Positions 20,283 to 29,895 of a DNA stretch of 64,000 bases are shown in pieces. The translations under genes and the position numbers were made by a program. The stretch's first letter is position 1; each line of letters opens with the position of its first letter. The stretch is from NCBI RefSeq assembly GCF_001620055.1, contig NZ_LQGY01000065.1, positions 49,344 to 113,343 of the forward strand, given 5' to 3'. The notes under the pieces are model-generated. The model ran no database searches. It saw nothing but the letters and a program-made list of their open reading frames with translations, and was not told where the DNA came from. This DNA comes from Agromyces sp. NDB4Y10 (GTDB lineage Bacteria > Actinomycetota > Actinomycetes > Actinomycetales > Microbacteriaceae).

Positions 20283-21026
20283 TCAGTACCAGCCGACGCT
20301 CTGCGAGTGGGCCCATGCGCCGCAGGGCGTGCCGTACCGGCCGCTGATGTAGCCGAGGCCCCACTCGATCTGCGTCGCGGCGTTGGTCGCCCAGTCGGCA
20401 CCGGCGGTGGCCATCTTCGAACCCGGCAACGCCTGCGGGATGCCGTATGCGCCGCTCGACGGGTTCATGGCGTTCACGCGCCAGCCGGACTCCTTGTTCC
20501 AGAGCGCGACGAGGCAGTCGAACTCGCCGCCGCCCCAGCCGCGAGCGGCGACGGCGCCCGCCGCGTACGCCTGGGCCGATCCGGGATCGGGCACGACGGC
20601 CGGCGGCGCCCAGCCCGCTGAGGAGGGGTCGGGTTCCGGCTCGGGCTCCGGTTCGACGTACTTCTCGACGAGGTAGCCCTCCGAGGCGACGGCGACCGCG
20701 TAGTCGCCGTCGACGTCGATCTCCTGCGCCTGCTGGCCGCCGAACCGGTCGACGGGCTCGTAGGACGCCGAGGCGGTGGCGCCCGAGTACGGGTCGACGA
20801 CGTTGACCATGAGGAACCCGACCGAGGCGAGGAACGCGAACACCACCGTCGCGGCCTGCTTGGCCGGGCTCGTCACGCGTGATCGCGCCCCGTGGGTCGC
20901 GATGCGGGAGGGTGCGGCATCCGCCGTGACGGACCGGCGCGGAACGCTCGGGGCGGTGCTGGTGGATCGATGCTCGACGTCGACTTCGATCGGCGTCCCG
21001 CCGTGCTCACCCGAATGCCTGCCCAC
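20283..21026 (-). CDS. Membrane-anchored transglycosylase-like (SLT) protein
   Basis: A 247-residue protein from GTG 21026 (VGRHSGEHGG); an alternative GTG at 21080 overlaps the upstream stop. One membrane segment at 57-76 follows a 56-residue basic cytoplasmic tail. An exported spacer with an EPEPEPEP run (125-132) leads to an SLT-like domain. The probable catalytic glutamate is E179 in LWNKESGW, followed by AMNPSSGAYGIPQAL and the terminal CGAWAHSQSVGWY. Such proteins cleave or bind peptidoglycan at growth sites. A TACACT -10-like box just upstream of 21026 supports the shorter start. Confidence 0.85.
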   Translation of the reverse strand: MGRHSGEHGGTPIEVDVEHRSTSTAPSVPRRSVTADAAPSRIATHGARSRVTSPAKQAATVVFAFLASVGFLMVNVVDPYSGATASASYEPVDRFGGQQAQEIDVDGDYAVAVASEGYLVEKYVEPEPEPEPDPSSAGWAPPAVVPDPGSAQAYAAGAVAARGWGGGEFDCLVALWNKESGWRVNAMNPSSGAYGIPQALPGSKMATAGADWATNAATQIEWGLGYISGRYGTPCGAWAHSQSVGWY

Positions 21027-21076
21027 GATTCGATGAGTGTAACGGAGCCGGGGCCGCTCGGCGAAACGATCGCGCG

Positions 21077-21649
21077 TCACCGGACGGCGAGCATCACGTC
21101 GACCACCGCGTCGAGCACGAGGTCGACCTGCGACTCCCGATATCCGCCGCGCTGCGCGCTGAAGACGACTCCGCGGACGTCGTCGATCGCGATGGGCCAG
21201 CCGTCCCGGAAGTAGCGCGTGAGGCGGTCGGCGAACCGGTCGACCTCGCGGACGTTGTACCCGAGCGCGAGACGGCTGACGCGGTCGAATCGCTGCCCCT
21301 CGGGGCGGGCGAGGCGGTTCGCGACGACCTGGGCGGTCGTGCGCGCTTCACTGAGCCATGCCTCGTCGCCGTGCAGGCGCGAGGCGATCTGCCGCTCCTG
21401 GAACGCGAAGGCGTCCTCGAGGCGCTCCATGGCGGCGTCGACGTGGGCGGTCGAGTACCCGCCCTTCTGCATCCCGAACGCGGTGAGCCGGATCCGCTCG
21501 GAGTCGAGCGGGGCGTCGTCGGGCAGCGGCCGTCCGTCGTAGGCGCGTCGGGCTCGCTGCAGGAACTCCTCGACCTCGGACGTCTTGTAGCCGAGCTGGT
21601 TCTTGCGTGCGCGCGGGAACGTGGCATCCACCGCACCAGTATCGCGCAC
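21077..21649 (-). CDS. DivI1A-repeat protein (four tandem DivIVA-like motifs)
   Basis: A 190-residue protein starting at GTG 21649 next to the cdsA stop. It is built from four copies of a motif of the form F...GY...EVD.F, at about residues 11-31, 52-78, 121-147 and 157-185. Examples are LGYKTSEVEEFL and LGYNVREVDRFA. This matches the DivI1A repeat family I recall as TIGR03543, which repeats the lipid-binding start of DivIVA without its coiled coil. It may bind curved membrane or the DivIVA network. It follows cdsA on the same strand. Confidence 0.82.
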   Translation of the reverse strand: MRDTGAVDATFPRARKNQLGYKTSEVEEFLQRARRAYDGRPLPDDAPLDSERIRLTAFGMQKGGYSTAHVDAAMERLEDAFAFQERQIASRLHGDEAWLSEARTTAQVVANRLARPEGQRFDRVSRLALGYNVREVDRFADRLTRYFRDGWPIAIDDVRGVVFSAQRGGYRESQVDLVLDAVVDVMLAVR

Positions 21650-21651
21650 GC

Positions 21652-22635
21652 TCAACCGAACACCCGGAACGCCACGAAGGCCACGGCGGCCGACGGGAGG
21701 ATCGAGTCGAGCCGGTCGAGGAAGCCGCCGTGCCCGGGCAGCCACGAGCTCATGTCCTTGATGCCGAGGTCGCGCTTGATGAGGGACTCGGCCAGGTCGC
21801 CGAGGGTCGCGGTGAGGAAGATCGCCGCGCCGAAGATCAGCCCGAACCACCAGGTGTTCCCGAGCATGAAGATCGAGAGGATGACGCCGGCCACGACGCT
21901 CGCGAGGGCGCCGCCGGCGAATCCCTCCCAGGTCTTCTTCGGGCTGATCACGGGCGCCATCGGGTGCCGGCCGAACATGAGCCCGGACGCGTACGCCCCC
22001 GTGTCGGCCGCCACGGCGATGATGATGAACGCCAGGGTCCACCACTGGCCGCCCTCGGCGGCCGTCAGCACGACCGTGAACGTCGCGAGGAACACCACGT
22101 ACGCCTGGACGAGGAGCACGGCCCCGAGATCGCGGACGAGGCCGTTCGAGGCGGTGCGCACGGCGGGCGAGGCCTGCTCGGCGATGCGCCAGAGGACGAC
22201 GAGCAGCATGCCGCCGAGCACGGCGGCGAGCTGGCCCGCACCTCCGCCGTAGTAGGCCACCGGGACGGCGACGATCGCGACCGCGACGGTCGGCACGCGC
22301 GGCACCCGGTAGCCGCCGTTGCGCAGGGCGGAGGCGAGCTCGGAACTGGAGAACGCGGCCACGACGACCGCGAAGACCATGAAGAGCTCCTTGATCACCA
22401 GCAGGCTGAGCAGCAGCGTGCCGCCGAACACCACGCCGATGCCGACCGCGAGGAACAGGTTGCGTCCGGTACGCGCGTTGATGCGCTCCTGCGCCTGGTC
22501 GAACTGGGCACGCGACGCCTCGAGCTGCCGCTCGAGCTCGACGCGCCGCTGGTGCATCTGCGCGCGGAACTCCGCCCGCGACGAGTGCTCGTGGTCGCCG
22601 GCGTCCGAACGCTCCCCCTCGGGGACGCCTGTCAT
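21652..22635 (-). CDS. cdsA: Phosphatidate cytidylyltransferase
   Basis: A 327-residue membrane enzyme that makes CDP-diacylglycerol, the precursor of all major phospholipids, from phosphatidate and CTP. The family signature is complete near the C-terminus (SLIKRDLGIKDMSSWLPGHGG). Several membrane helices span 55-320. An N-terminal hydrophilic coiled coil (residues 15-50) is an extra seen in actinobacteria. The gene follows frr, in the common order pyrH-frr-cdsA. Confidence 0.95.
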   Translation of the reverse strand: MTGVPEGERSDAGDHEHSSRAEFRAQMHQRRVELERQLEASRAQFDQAQERINARTGRNLFLAVGIGVVFGGTLLLSLLVIKELFMVFAVVVAAFSSSELASALRNGGYRVPRVPTVAVAIVAVPVAYYGGGAGQLAAVLGGMLLVVLWRIAEQASPAVRTASNGLVRDLGAVLLVQAYVVFLATFTVVLTAAEGGQWWTLAFIIIAVAADTGAYASGLMFGRHPMAPVISPKKTWEGFAGGALASVVAGVILSIFMLGNTWWFGLIFGAAIFLTATLGDLAESLIKRDLGIKDMSSWLPGHGGFLDRLDSILPSAAVAFVAFRVFG

Positions 22636-22642
22636 GGTGACC

Positions 22643-23197
22643 TCAGACCTCGAGAAGCTCGGCTTCCTTGCGCTTCAGCGCCTCGTCGATCTGGTCGACG
22701 TGCGACTTGGTGATGTGCTCGAGTTCCTTCTCGGCGCGGTTCACCTCGTCGTCGCCGACCTCGCCCTTGAGCGAGTCGAGGTCGTCCTTGGTCTTGCGAC
22801 GGATGTTGCGAACCGACACGCGCGCATCCTCCGCCTTCGACCGGACGATCTTGACGAACTCCTTGCGACGCTCCTCGGTGAGCTCGGGCAGCGTGACCCG
22901 GATGATGTTGCCGTCGTTGCTCGGATTCGCTCCGAGGTTCGGCGTGTCGCGGATCGCCTGCTCGATGTCCTTCAGCGCGCTCTTGTCGTAGGGCGTCACG
23001 ACGAGCGTGCGCGCCTCGGGGTTGTTGAGCGACGCCAGCTGCGACAGCGGGGTCGGCGTGCCGTAGTAGCTCACCATGATCTTCTGGAAGAGCTGCGGGT
23101 TGGCGCGCCCGGTCCGGACGGACGCGAAATCGTCCTTCGCGACCTCGACGGCCTTCTGCATGCGTGCACTTGCTTCGGACAGAACATCCGCGATCAC
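22643..23197 (-). CDS. frr: Ribosome recycling factor
   Basis: A 184-residue RRF of normal length, which splits ribosomes after termination together with [28 protein letters not shown] and the C-terminal [22 protein letters not shown] are diagnostic. The start is GTG 23197 with GGAG eight bases ahead. It is separated from pyrH by about 30 bases that hold a TAGACT box. Confidence 0.97.
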   Translation of the reverse strand: MIADVLSEASARMQKAVEVAKDDFASVRTGRANPQLFQKIMVSYYGTPTPLSQLASLNNPEARTLVVTPYDKSALKDIEQAIRDTPNLGANPSNDGNIIRVTLPELTEERRKEFVKIVRSKAEDARVSVRNIRRKTKDDLDSLKGEVGDDEVNRAEKELEHITKSHVDQIDEALKRKEAELLEV

Positions 23198-23223
23198 GGG
23201 AACTCCTTCTCTCGGGCTCGGGT

Positions 23224-23229
23224 CAGTCT
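23224..23229 (-). promoter_or_regulatory. Putative internal -10 box between pyrH and frr
   Basis: TAGACT on the minus strand overlaps the pyrH stop codon (TAG). It would give frr its own short leader of about 20 bases with a GGAG ribosome site. It resembles the boxes at other genes here. Confidence 0.4.
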
Positions 23230-23959
23230 ATCGAGCGACGGACGGCTCGCCGTTGCTCACGACGGTGCCGATCTCCTCGCCGAGGATGGCCTTGGTGACG
23301 TTGCCGGCGGGCTGCATCCCGAAGACCACCATCGGCATGCCGTTGTCCATGCAGAGGCTGAACGCCGTCGAGTCGACCACCTTCAGCCCGCGCTGCAGCG
23401 CCTCCTGGTAGCTGATCCGGTCGATCTTGTGCGCGTCGGGGTTCGTGCGCGGGTCGTCGGAGTAGACGCCGTCGACGCCGTTCTTCGCGACGAGCACCAC
23501 GTCGGCATCGATCTCGAGCGCACGCTGGGCGGCGACGGTGTCGGTCGAGAAGTAGGGCAGGCCGGCGCCGGCGCCGAAGATGACCACGCGCCCCTTCTCC
23601 ATGTGGCGCTCGGCGCGCCGGGGGATGTACGGCTCGGCGACCTGGGTCATGGAGATCGCGGACTGCACGCGCGTCTCCGCCCCGGCCTGCTCGAGGAAGT
23701 CCTGGAGGGCGAGCGAGTTCATGACCGTGCCGAGCATGCCCATGTAGTCGGCCCGGCCCCGGTCCATGCCGCGCTCGGAGAGCTCGGCGCCCCGGAAGAA
23801 GTTGCCGCCGCCGACGACGATCGCGACCTCGACCGTGCGTGCGGCATCCGCGATCTCGCGTGCCATCGCGCTCACCACGTCGGGGTTCACCCCGAGCGAG
23901 CCGGCGCCGAACGCCTCACCCGACAGCTTGAGCATGACCCTGCGCTTGCGTTGCGTCAT
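23228..23959 (-). CDS. pyrH: UMP kinase
   Basis: A 243-residue kinase of the amino-acid-kinase fold that converts UMP to [14 protein letters not shown] at the N-terminus, the GGGNFFRG loop and [18 protein letters not shown] are typical. I start it at ATG 23959 ([10 protein letters not shown]), because the ten extra upstream residues look non-homologous and GGAAGGA lies ahead of it. It sits between tsf and frr, as in many bacteria. Confidence 0.96.
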   Translation of the reverse strand: MTQRKRRVMLKLSGEAFGAGSLGVNPDVVSAMAREIADAARTVEVAIVVGGGNFFRGAELSERGMDRGRADYMGMLGTVMNSLALQDFLEQAGAETRVQSAISMTQVAEPYIPRRAERHMEKGRVVIFGAGAGLPYFSTDTVAAQRALEIDADVVLVAKNGVDGVYSDDPRTNPDAHKIDRISYQEALQRGLKVVDSTAFSLCMDNGMPMVVFGMQPAGNVTKAILGEEIGTVVSNGEPSVAR

Positions 23960-24074
23960 CCGCGACCGATCCTTCCCCTTGGGAGTCAAAACTAGTGGTT
24001 CGCCCGGTCCCGGCGCAGTGCCGGTCCGAGCCGTGTCCCGGATGCCGCCGCGCGGCGACGCCGGACACAGGAAA

Positions 24075-24106
24075 GGAGCCCGGATCGCCGAGGCGATCCG
24101 GGCTCC
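24075..24106 (-). terminator. Strong hairpin terminator after tsf
   Basis: A perfect 15-bp inverted repeat (24075-24089 against 24092-24106) with only two unpaired bases. On the minus strand it is followed by TTTCC. It begins 12 bases beyond the tsf stop and very likely ends the rpsB-tsf transcript before pyrH. Confidence 0.8.
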
Positions 24107-24117
24107 CAGGTCACGAC

Positions 24118-24948
24118 CTACGCGCCGACCTTGAAGCGGGCGAAGTCGGAGACGGTGATGCCGGCGTCCGAGAGGACCTTGCCCACGGACAGCTTGTTGT
24201 CCTTGGCGTAGTCCTGCTCGAGCAGGGCGACCTGCTTGAAGTAGGCGCCGAGGCGACCCTCGACGATCTTCGGCAGGGCGGCCTCGGGCTTGCCCTCCTC
24301 GCGGGTGATCTGCTCGACGATCGTGCGCTCCTTGTCGACGGCCTCGGCCGGGACGTCCTCACGGGTGAGGTACTCGGGAGCGGCGAACGAGATGTGCTGG
24401 GCGACCGAGCGGGCGGTCTCGGCGTCGGAGCCGGCGTAGCCGAGCACCACGCCGACCTGCGGCGGCAGGTCCTTCGACGTCTTGTGCAGGTAGATCGAGA
24501 AGTTCTCGCCCTTGACGAGGCGGAGACGACGCAGCTCGACCTTCTCGCCGAGGATCGCGGCCTCCTCGCTGATCACGTCGGCGACGGTCTTGCCGTCGGC
24601 CGGCGCGGCGAGGGCGGCCTCGACGGTCTCGGCGCGTGCCGCGGCGACGGCCGCGAGGACGCGGTCGGCGAGCGCGACGAACTTGTCGCCCTTGGCGACG
24701 AAGTCGGTCTCGCAGGCGAGCTCGATGAGGGTGGCGGTGCCGTCGCCGTTGTCGACGGCGGCGACGAGGCCCTCGGCGGTCGAGCGGTCGGCACGCTTCG
24801 CGTTGCCCTTCGCGCCCTTCAGGCGGAGGATCTCGACGGCCTTCTCGATGTCACCGTCGGCCTCCACGAGCGCGTTCTTCGTGTCGACCATGCCGGTGCC
24901 GAGGCGCTCGCGCAGGTTCTTGACGTCTTCGAGGGTGAAGTTGGCCAT
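24118..24948 (-). CDS. tsf: Elongation factor Ts
   Basis: A 276-residue factor that exchanges GDP for GTP on EF-Tu. The N-terminal [22 protein letters not shown] and the TDFVAK motif (near 82) that contacts EF-Tu are intact. It lies 27 bases downstream of rpsB, the universal order, and is followed by a strong hairpin. Confidence 0.98.
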   Translation of the reverse strand: MANFTLEDVKNLRERLGTGMVDTKNALVEADGDIEKAVEILRLKGAKGNAKRADRSTAEGLVAAVDNGDGTATLIELACETDFVAKGDKFVALADRVLAAVAAARAETVEAALAAPADGKTVADVISEEAAILGEKVELRRLRLVKGENFSIYLHKTSKDLPPQVGVVLGYAGSDAETARSVAQHISFAAPEYLTREDVPAEAVDKERTIVEQITREEGKPEAALPKIVEGRLGAYFKQVALLEQDYAKDNKLSVGKVLSDAGITVSDFARFKVGA

Positions 24949-24975
24949 ATCAGGCAGTCTCCTGGACTCGTGGTC

Positions 24976-25899
24976 TTACTTGGACTCGGCGTCGGCCGGT
25001 GCGGCCTCGGCCTCGGGCGCGGCCTCGGCCGACTCGCCCTCGGTCGCCTCGGCGACGACCTCGGCGGCCTCCGCCTCGGCGGCCGCCTCGGTGCCGGCGA
25101 CCTGCTCGGTCTCGGCCGACGACTGCGCGGGGGTCTCGGCGGCGCCGGCCTGGAGGAGCTCCTGCTCCCACTCGGCGAGCGGCTCGGCCTCCTGGCCCTC
25201 CTCGGGCTTCTGGTGGCGCTGGATCAGGCCCTCGGCGGCGGCGTCGGCGATGATGCGCGTGAGCAGGCTCACCGAGCGGATCGCGTCGTCGTTGCCCGGG
25301 ATCGGGTACTGGACCTCGTCGGGGTCGCAGTTGGTGTCGAGGATGCCGATGACGGGGATGCCGAGCTTCTTGGCCTCGTCGATCGCGAGGTGCTCCTTCT
25401 TGGTGTCCACGACCCAGAGCGCCGAGGGCGTCTTCGAGAGGTTGCGGATGCCGCCGAGCGACTTGTGGAGCTTGTCGAGCTCGCGCTTCTTGAGCAGCAG
25501 CTCCTTCTTGGTGAAGCCCGAGGTGGTGCCCTCGAAGTCGAGCTCCTCGAGCTCCTTCATGCGCGCGAGGCGCTTGGAGACCGTGGTGAAGTTCGTGAGG
25601 AGGCCGCCGAGCCAGCGCTGGTTCACGTAGGGCTGGCCGACACGGGTGGCCTGCTCGGCGATGGACTCCTGCGCCTGCTTCTTGGTGCCGACGAAGAGGA
25701 TGGTGCCGCCGTGCGCGACCGTCTCCTTGACGAAGTCGTACGCCTTGTCGATGTAGGCGAGCGACTGCTGCAGGTCGATGATGTAGATGCCGGAACGCTC
25801 GGTGAAGATGAAGCGCTTCATCTTGGGGTTCCAACGGCGGGTCTGGTGCCCGAAGTGCACGCCGCTGTCGAGCAGCTGGCGAATGGTGACGACGGCCAT
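24976..25899 (-). CDS. rpsB: 30S ribosomal protein S2 with long acidic tail
   Basis: A 307-residue S2 starting at ATG 25899 with AGAAGGAG ahead. [19 protein letters not shown] and the GLIQRHQ segment near residue 236 are standard. The last 70 residues are an Ala/Glu-rich tail ([14 protein letters not shown]) absent from E. coli S2 (241 residues). Such tails occur in other actinobacteria and are probably disordered. A leader of about 150 bases with a large inverted repeat lies upstream. Confidence 0.97.
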   Translation of the reverse strand: MAVVTIRQLLDSGVHFGHQTRRWNPKMKRFIFTERSGIYIIDLQQSLAYIDKAYDFVKETVAHGGTILFVGTKKQAQESIAEQATRVGQPYVNQRWLGGLLTNFTTVSKRLARMKELEELDFEGTTSGFTKKELLLKKRELDKLHKSLGGIRNLSKTPSALWVVDTKKEHLAIDEAKKLGIPVIGILDTNCDPDEVQYPIPGNDDAIRSVSLLTRIIADAAAEGLIQRHQKPEEGQEAEPLAEWEQELLQAGAAETPAQSSAETEQVAGTEAAAEAEAAEVVAEATEGESAEAAPEAEAAPADAESK

Positions 25900-26059
25900 G
25901 GCCGTACTCCTTCTGTTCTCAGTTGTCGCCCCGGCCGGCGGCCGGAAGCCCTGGTGCCCGGCACGGCTCCGCCGGCTCTTGCGAGCGGGACTGAATGGAG
26001 TCGGTGGCCGAATGGGCACGCGTAGTCGCCCCGACGCGCGGGACGCTCCGGACATGCTA
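25900..26059 (-). promoter_or_regulatory. rpsB promoter and structured leader
   Basis: TAGCAT (26054-26059, minus strand) is a likely -10 box, giving a leader of roughly 150 bases. Within it the arms GCCGGCGG (25934-25941) and CCGCCGGC (25969-25976) can pair over eight bases around a 27-base interior that has further GC pairing. It could bind S2 for autoregulation, as in other bacteria. That role is inferred. Confidence 0.45.
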
Positions 26060-26170
26060 TCACGCGGGCGGGATCCGACCGGTCCTCCACAGGCGCCTGC
26101 GGGTGCCCGATCGACGGGCCTCGCGACGTCGTCGAGGCGAACGGATGCCGCGTGCGAGACGCTCGTCGTC

Positions 26171-26728
26171 ATGCCCCCGCTCCCCCGCGCGCTCGCACTC
26201 TTCCTTGTGTCGTCGCTCCTCGTCGTCGCGACCGGTGCGGCGACCGGGTCGGCCGCGGCGCGGCCGCCTGCGGGCGACCCGCCCTCGTCCCCGTCATCGT
26301 CGCCCGGCCCCGGAGCGGCGCGCTGGGAATGGCCGCTCGAACCTCCGGTCCGCATGATCGCCCCGTTCCTCGCGCCGCCGACCCCGTACGCGGCCGGTCA
26401 TCGCGGCATCGACCTGGCCGCCGTTCCCGGCACGGGGGTGCGCGCCGCAGCCGACGGCGTCGTGGCGTTCGCCGGTCCCGTCGCCGGGCGCGGCGTGCTC
26501 TCGATCGACCACGGCGGCGGCGTGGTGAGTGCGATCGAGCCGGTCGAGGCGTCGGTCACGGTCGGCGATCGGGTCGCCGCCGGCCAGGCCGTCGGCGTCA
26601 CGACGACGGGCGGGCACTGCGACGCGGTCTGCGTGCACTTCGGCGTCCGCGTGCACGGCGAGTACGTGTCCCCGCTGTGGTTCCTCGGCGGGCTCCCCCG
26701 CGCGGTGCTCCTCCCGCTGTCGGGGTGA
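26171..26728 (+). CDS. Secreted M23/LytM-like peptidase-fold protein, probably catalytically degenerate
   Basis: A 185-residue protein with a signal peptide (about 1-30, ending near SAAA) and a Pro/Ser linker. A LytM-type domain follows from about 70: H77 and D81 in GHRGIDLA match the zinc ligands. The usual HxH is CVH (C154-V-H156 in CVHFGVR), so the first, catalytic His is missing. A variant reading CLHWG is common in actinobacterial relatives. It may act as an activator or peptidoglycan binder. It is divergent from rpsB, and its stop abuts the xerC stop directly. Confidence 0.85.
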   Translation: MPPLPRALALFLVSSLLVVATGAATGSAAARPPAGDPPSSPSSSPGPGAARWEWPLEPPVRMIAPFLAPPTPYAAGHRGIDLAAVPGTGVRAAADGVVAFAGPVAGRGVLSIDHGGGVVSAIEPVEASVTVGDRVAAGQAVGVTTTGGHCDAVCVHFGVRVHGEYVSPLWFLGGLPRAVLLPLSG

Positions 26729-27694
26729 TCAGGCCCGCGGGTGGGCCGTGGCGTAGGTCTGCTTGAGCCGCTCGGCCGACACGTGCGTGTAGATCTGCGT
26801 GGTGCCCAGGCTCGCGTGGCCGAGGTACTCCTGCACCGCACGGAGGTCGGCGCCGCCGTCGAGCAGGTGCGTCGCGGCGCTGTGGCGGAACGCGTGGGGT
26901 CCCGCGGGCCCGGAGCCGGGAAGGTCGGCGAGGAGCCCCGCGACCAGTCGGTGCACGGCCCGAACGCCCAGCCGCCCGCCGCGCACCCCGAGGAACACGG
27001 GGTGCCCCATCGGCCGGGTGCCGGCCCGGCCGCCGGTCGAGCCGGTGCCGCCGCGATTTTCCAAGGAGACGAGCAGCGCCGGGCGGGCGCGGTCCAGGTA
27101 CCGGTCGAGCGCGGCGGCGGCCGGCGCTCCGTACGGCACCACGCGCTCCTTCGAGCCCTTTCCGACGACGCGCACGGTGCGGTTGCCCCGGTCGACGTCG
27201 TCGAGGTCCAGCCCGACCAGTTCCGAGACTCGGAGCCCGCAGGCGTAGAGCAGCTCGACGATCGCGAGGTCGCGCACCGCCACCGGGTCGCCGTCGACGG
27301 CGGCCGACTGCAGTCCCTCGATGAGCGTCGTGACCGCGGGCGCGGCGACCACCCGCGGGAGGGTGCGCTTGGCGCGCGGTGCGCGGAGCCTCGCCGCAGG
27401 GTCGGCCGCCACGGCGCCCGTGCGTTCGAGCCAGGCGCCGAGCCCACGAGCGGATGCCGCCCGCCGGGCGATCGTCGATCGAGCCAGACCGCGCTCGGTG
27501 GCGGCCCACAGCCAGTCCCGCAGCAGGTCGAGGTCGACGCGGTCCACGTCGTCGATGCCGCGCTCGCCGGCGAACCGGCCGAGGTCGGCGAGGTCGGAGG
27601 CGTAGGCGTCGATGGTGTGGTCGGAGTAGCCCCGCTCGTGCCGGACGTGGGCGAGGTAGTCGTCCACGGCCGCGTCGAACCGGAGTTCAGCCAT
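26729..27694 (-). CDS. xerC: Tyrosine recombinase XerC
   Basis: A 321-residue recombinase that resolves chromosome dimers at dif with XerD. The SAM-like N-terminal domain (1-95) precedes the catalytic domain. The full active set is visible: R155, K179, H267, R270, H293 and Y302 (IYTHVS). A Gly-rich insert of about 20 residues sits near 212-231. Its position in the dprA-rpsB region fits XerC, not a phage integrase. ATG 27694 overlaps the upstream stop by eight bases. Confidence 0.93.
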   Translation of the reverse strand: MAELRFDAAVDDYLAHVRHERGYSDHTIDAYASDLADLGRFAGERGIDDVDRVDLDLLRDWLWAATERGLARSTIARRAASARGLGAWLERTGAVAADPAARLRAPRAKRTLPRVVAAPAVTTLIEGLQSAAVDGDPVAVRDLAIVELLYACGLRVSELVGLDLDDVDRGNRTVRVVGKGSKERVVPYGAPAAAALDRYLDRARPALLVSLENRGGTGSTGGRAGTRPMGHPVFLGVRGGRLGVRAVHRLVAGLLADLPGSGPAGPHAFRHSAATHLLDGGADLRAVQEYLGHASLGTTQIYTHVSAERLKQTYATAHPRA

Positions 27695-28607
27695 TGGATG
27701 CGCTTCCGCGCTTCCGCGAGAAGCGCTCGAGCCGGCCCTCGTCGTCGAGCGCCTCGAGTTCGCGGACGAACTGCTCGCCGAAGCTCGTGATCTCCGCGTA
27801 CGAGCCCACCGGCACGACGGAGGTCACCGCTCCGTCGTCGAAGAGGTGCACGAGCGAGAACGAGTGCCCGCCGTCGATGCCGACGAGTTCGAGCGGCGGG
27901 GCCGAGAGGTCCATGGTGTAGGCGAGCGCCCCGGCCACGGAGACCGGGATCCCGGCGAAGGTGCCCTGCGTCGGATAGTGCAGGTGACCGCCGAGGATCA
28001 GCCGGACGTCGGTGCCCCGCACCACGTCGGCGAGGGCGTCCTGGCCGCGGAGCTCGAGCACGTCCATCAGGGCCAGCGGCGTGGCGATCGGGGCGTGGTG
28101 CATCGCGAGCACGGTGCCGAACGGTGCGGGCTCGCGGAGTCGATCGGCGAGCCAGTCGAGCGTCTCGGATTCGAGTACGCCGTGGTGATAGCCCGGCACG
28201 CTCGTGTCGAGGGCGATGATCCGGAGTCCGTCGAGGTCGACCACCCGATTCACCGGCACGTCGCCGGTATGCGGCTCGCGGAGGAGGATCTCGGAGAACG
28301 GCGCGCGTTCGTCGTGGTTGCCCATGACCCAGACGAGCCGGGCGCCCGTGGCCTCGGCGAGCGGTTCGAGGACGTCCCGGATCCGGTGGTAGGCGTCGGG
28401 CTCGCCGAGGTCGGTGACGTCGCCCGTGACGAGGATCGCGTCGAGCTCGCCGGCGAGCCGACCGAGCTGCCGTGCCGCCCGATCGAGGTGCGCCACGGTG
28501 TCGGCCCGACCGCCGAGCGGAGCGCCGCCGGCGAGGAAATGCGTGTCGCTCAGGTGGGCGATCACGTGTCGCGCCGCCGGGTACCTGCCGAATCGGGGAT
28601 GGTCCAT
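27687..28607 (-). CDS. Calcineurin-like metallophosphoesterase (CpdA/Icc-like)
   Basis: A 306-residue metal-dependent phosphoesterase, probably acting on cyclic nucleotides. All five motifs are in order: SDTHF, GDVTD, GNHDE, HHAP and GGHLH. ATG 28607 has GGAGG ahead and a TAGGCT box 16 bases upstream. It lies in the comM-dprA-xerC run on the same strand and overlaps xerC. The true substrate could instead be a phosphodiester in lipid or nucleotide metabolism. Confidence 0.9.
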   Translation of the reverse strand: MDHPRFGRYPAARHVIAHLSDTHFLAGGAPLGGRADTVAHLDRAARQLGRLAGELDAILVTGDVTDLGEPDAYHRIRDVLEPLAEATGARLVWVMGNHDERAPFSEILLREPHTGDVPVNRVVDLDGLRIIALDTSVPGYHHGVLESETLDWLADRLREPAPFGTVLAMHHAPIATPLALMDVLELRGQDALADVVRGTDVRLILGGHLHYPTQGTFAGIPVSVAGALAYTMDLSAPPLELVGIDGGHSFSLVHLFDDGAVTSVVPVGSYAEITSFGEQFVRELEALDDEGRLERFSRKRGSASNG

Positions 28608-28656
28608 CGCTGCCTCCGACGCCAGCCTAGGACCACCCCCGGCGGTCGGCACCGCG

Positions 28657-29895
28657 TCACGCCGAGCGGAGGCGAACCCAGCCGTCGTCGACGCGTCGGG
28701 CCAGCCCGGTCGCGTCGAGCGCCCCCAGCGCCCCGAGCACCGCCCCCGTGCCGAGGCCGCTGCGCGTGGCGAGCTCGGTGACGGTGCGCGCCCGACGCAC
28801 GCCGAGGGCGTCCAGCACGCGCCGCTCGTCGGAGGTGAGCAGCTCGATCGCGCGCGGCGCGGTGGAACCCGCCTCAGGTCCCGCGGCGTCGGGCGAGCCG
28901 ACCGCGCCCACGAGTTCGGCCATCTGCGCGGCATCCGTCACGCACACCGCGTCGAACTCGCGCAGCAGCCGGTGGCACCCGGCGGACGCCGGGCTGGTCA
29001 CCGGTCCCGGCATGGCTCCGAGGGGACGCCCGAGCGCGGCGGCGTGGCCCGCCGTGTTCAGCGATCCCGAGCGCATGCCCGCCTCGAGCACGACCGTGGC
29101 CTGCGCCGCCGCGGCGATGAGCCGATTGCGCTGGAGGAACCGCCAGCGCGTGGGAGCCGCGCCGCACGGCATCTCGGACACGACGGCGCCGGTCTCGGCG
29201 ATGCGAGCCAGGAGCGCCTCGTGACCGACGGGATAGAAGCGGTCGACGCCGCCGGCGAGGAACGCGACCGTGGTGCCGCCGCTCGCGAGCGCCGAGCGGT
29301 GCGCGGTGCCGTCGATCCCGTACGCGCCTCCGGAGACGATGCAGAACCCGCGGTCCACGAGCCCCGCGGCCGCCTCGACGGCGACGTGCTCGCCGTACCC
29401 CGTCGCCGCGCGGGCCCCCACGAGCGCGATGGACGGCCGCCGGGTGAGCGATGCCACGTCTCCGCGCAGCCACAGCGTCAGGGGGGCGTGCACGCCGAGG
29501 TCGTCCACGCCGTCCGGCCACTCCGGATCGGCGGGCAGCACGAGGCGCGCGCCGACGCGTGCGGCCTGCGCGAGCCCGCGTGCGAACGCGGCGTGGTCGC
29601 GTCGCGGCCGCCAGCGCTGGAGGCCCGCCGTGACCTCGTGGACGGACACCGCGGCGCCGTGCTCCCCCGCCTCACCCGTCACCTCGGCCGCGGGCCGGTC
29701 GTCGAGCAGGAGCTCGGCCGTCCGGATCGCTCCGAGCGCGGCGACCAGGCGCCCGAGCACGCCGTCGCCCGGCTCGGACACGAAGCCCAGCGTGGCGGCG
29801 GCGGCGCACGCACGGGGATCGACGTCGGACCCGGCCGGCCGCACGGCGGCGAGCTCGGCCGCCGAGGCGTCCACCGTCCGCTCGAGCGCGCTCAT
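28657..29895 (-). CDS. dprA: DNA processing protein DprA
   Basis: A 412-residue protein that protects incoming single-stranded DNA and loads RecA during natural transformation. The Rossmann core is clear: RPSIALVGARAATGYGE, VSGGAYGIDGTAH, then LFLAGGVDRFYP-like and QRNRLIAAAA. A C-terminal winged helix (about 345-410) is present. ATG 29895 overlaps the comM stop by four bases. Together with comM it hints at a DNA uptake capacity, although no comEC or pilus genes are in the window. Confidence 0.95.
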   Translation of the reverse strand: MSALERTVDASAAELAAVRPAGSDVDPRACAAAATLGFVSEPGDGVLGRLVAALGAIRTAELLLDDRPAAEVTGEAGEHGAAVSVHEVTAGLQRWRPRRDHAAFARGLAQAARVGARLVLPADPEWPDGVDDLGVHAPLTLWLRGDVASLTRRPSIALVGARAATGYGEHVAVEAAAGLVDRGFCIVSGGAYGIDGTAHRSALASGGTTVAFLAGGVDRFYPVGHEALLARIAETGAVVSEMPCGAAPTRWRFLQRNRLIAAAAQATVVLEAGMRSGSLNTAGHAAALGRPLGAMPGPVTSPASAGCHRLLREFDAVCVTDAAQMAELVGAVGSPDAAGPEAGSTAPRAIELLTSDERRVLDALGVRRARTVTELATRSGLGTGAVLGALGALDATGLARRVDDGWVRLRSA

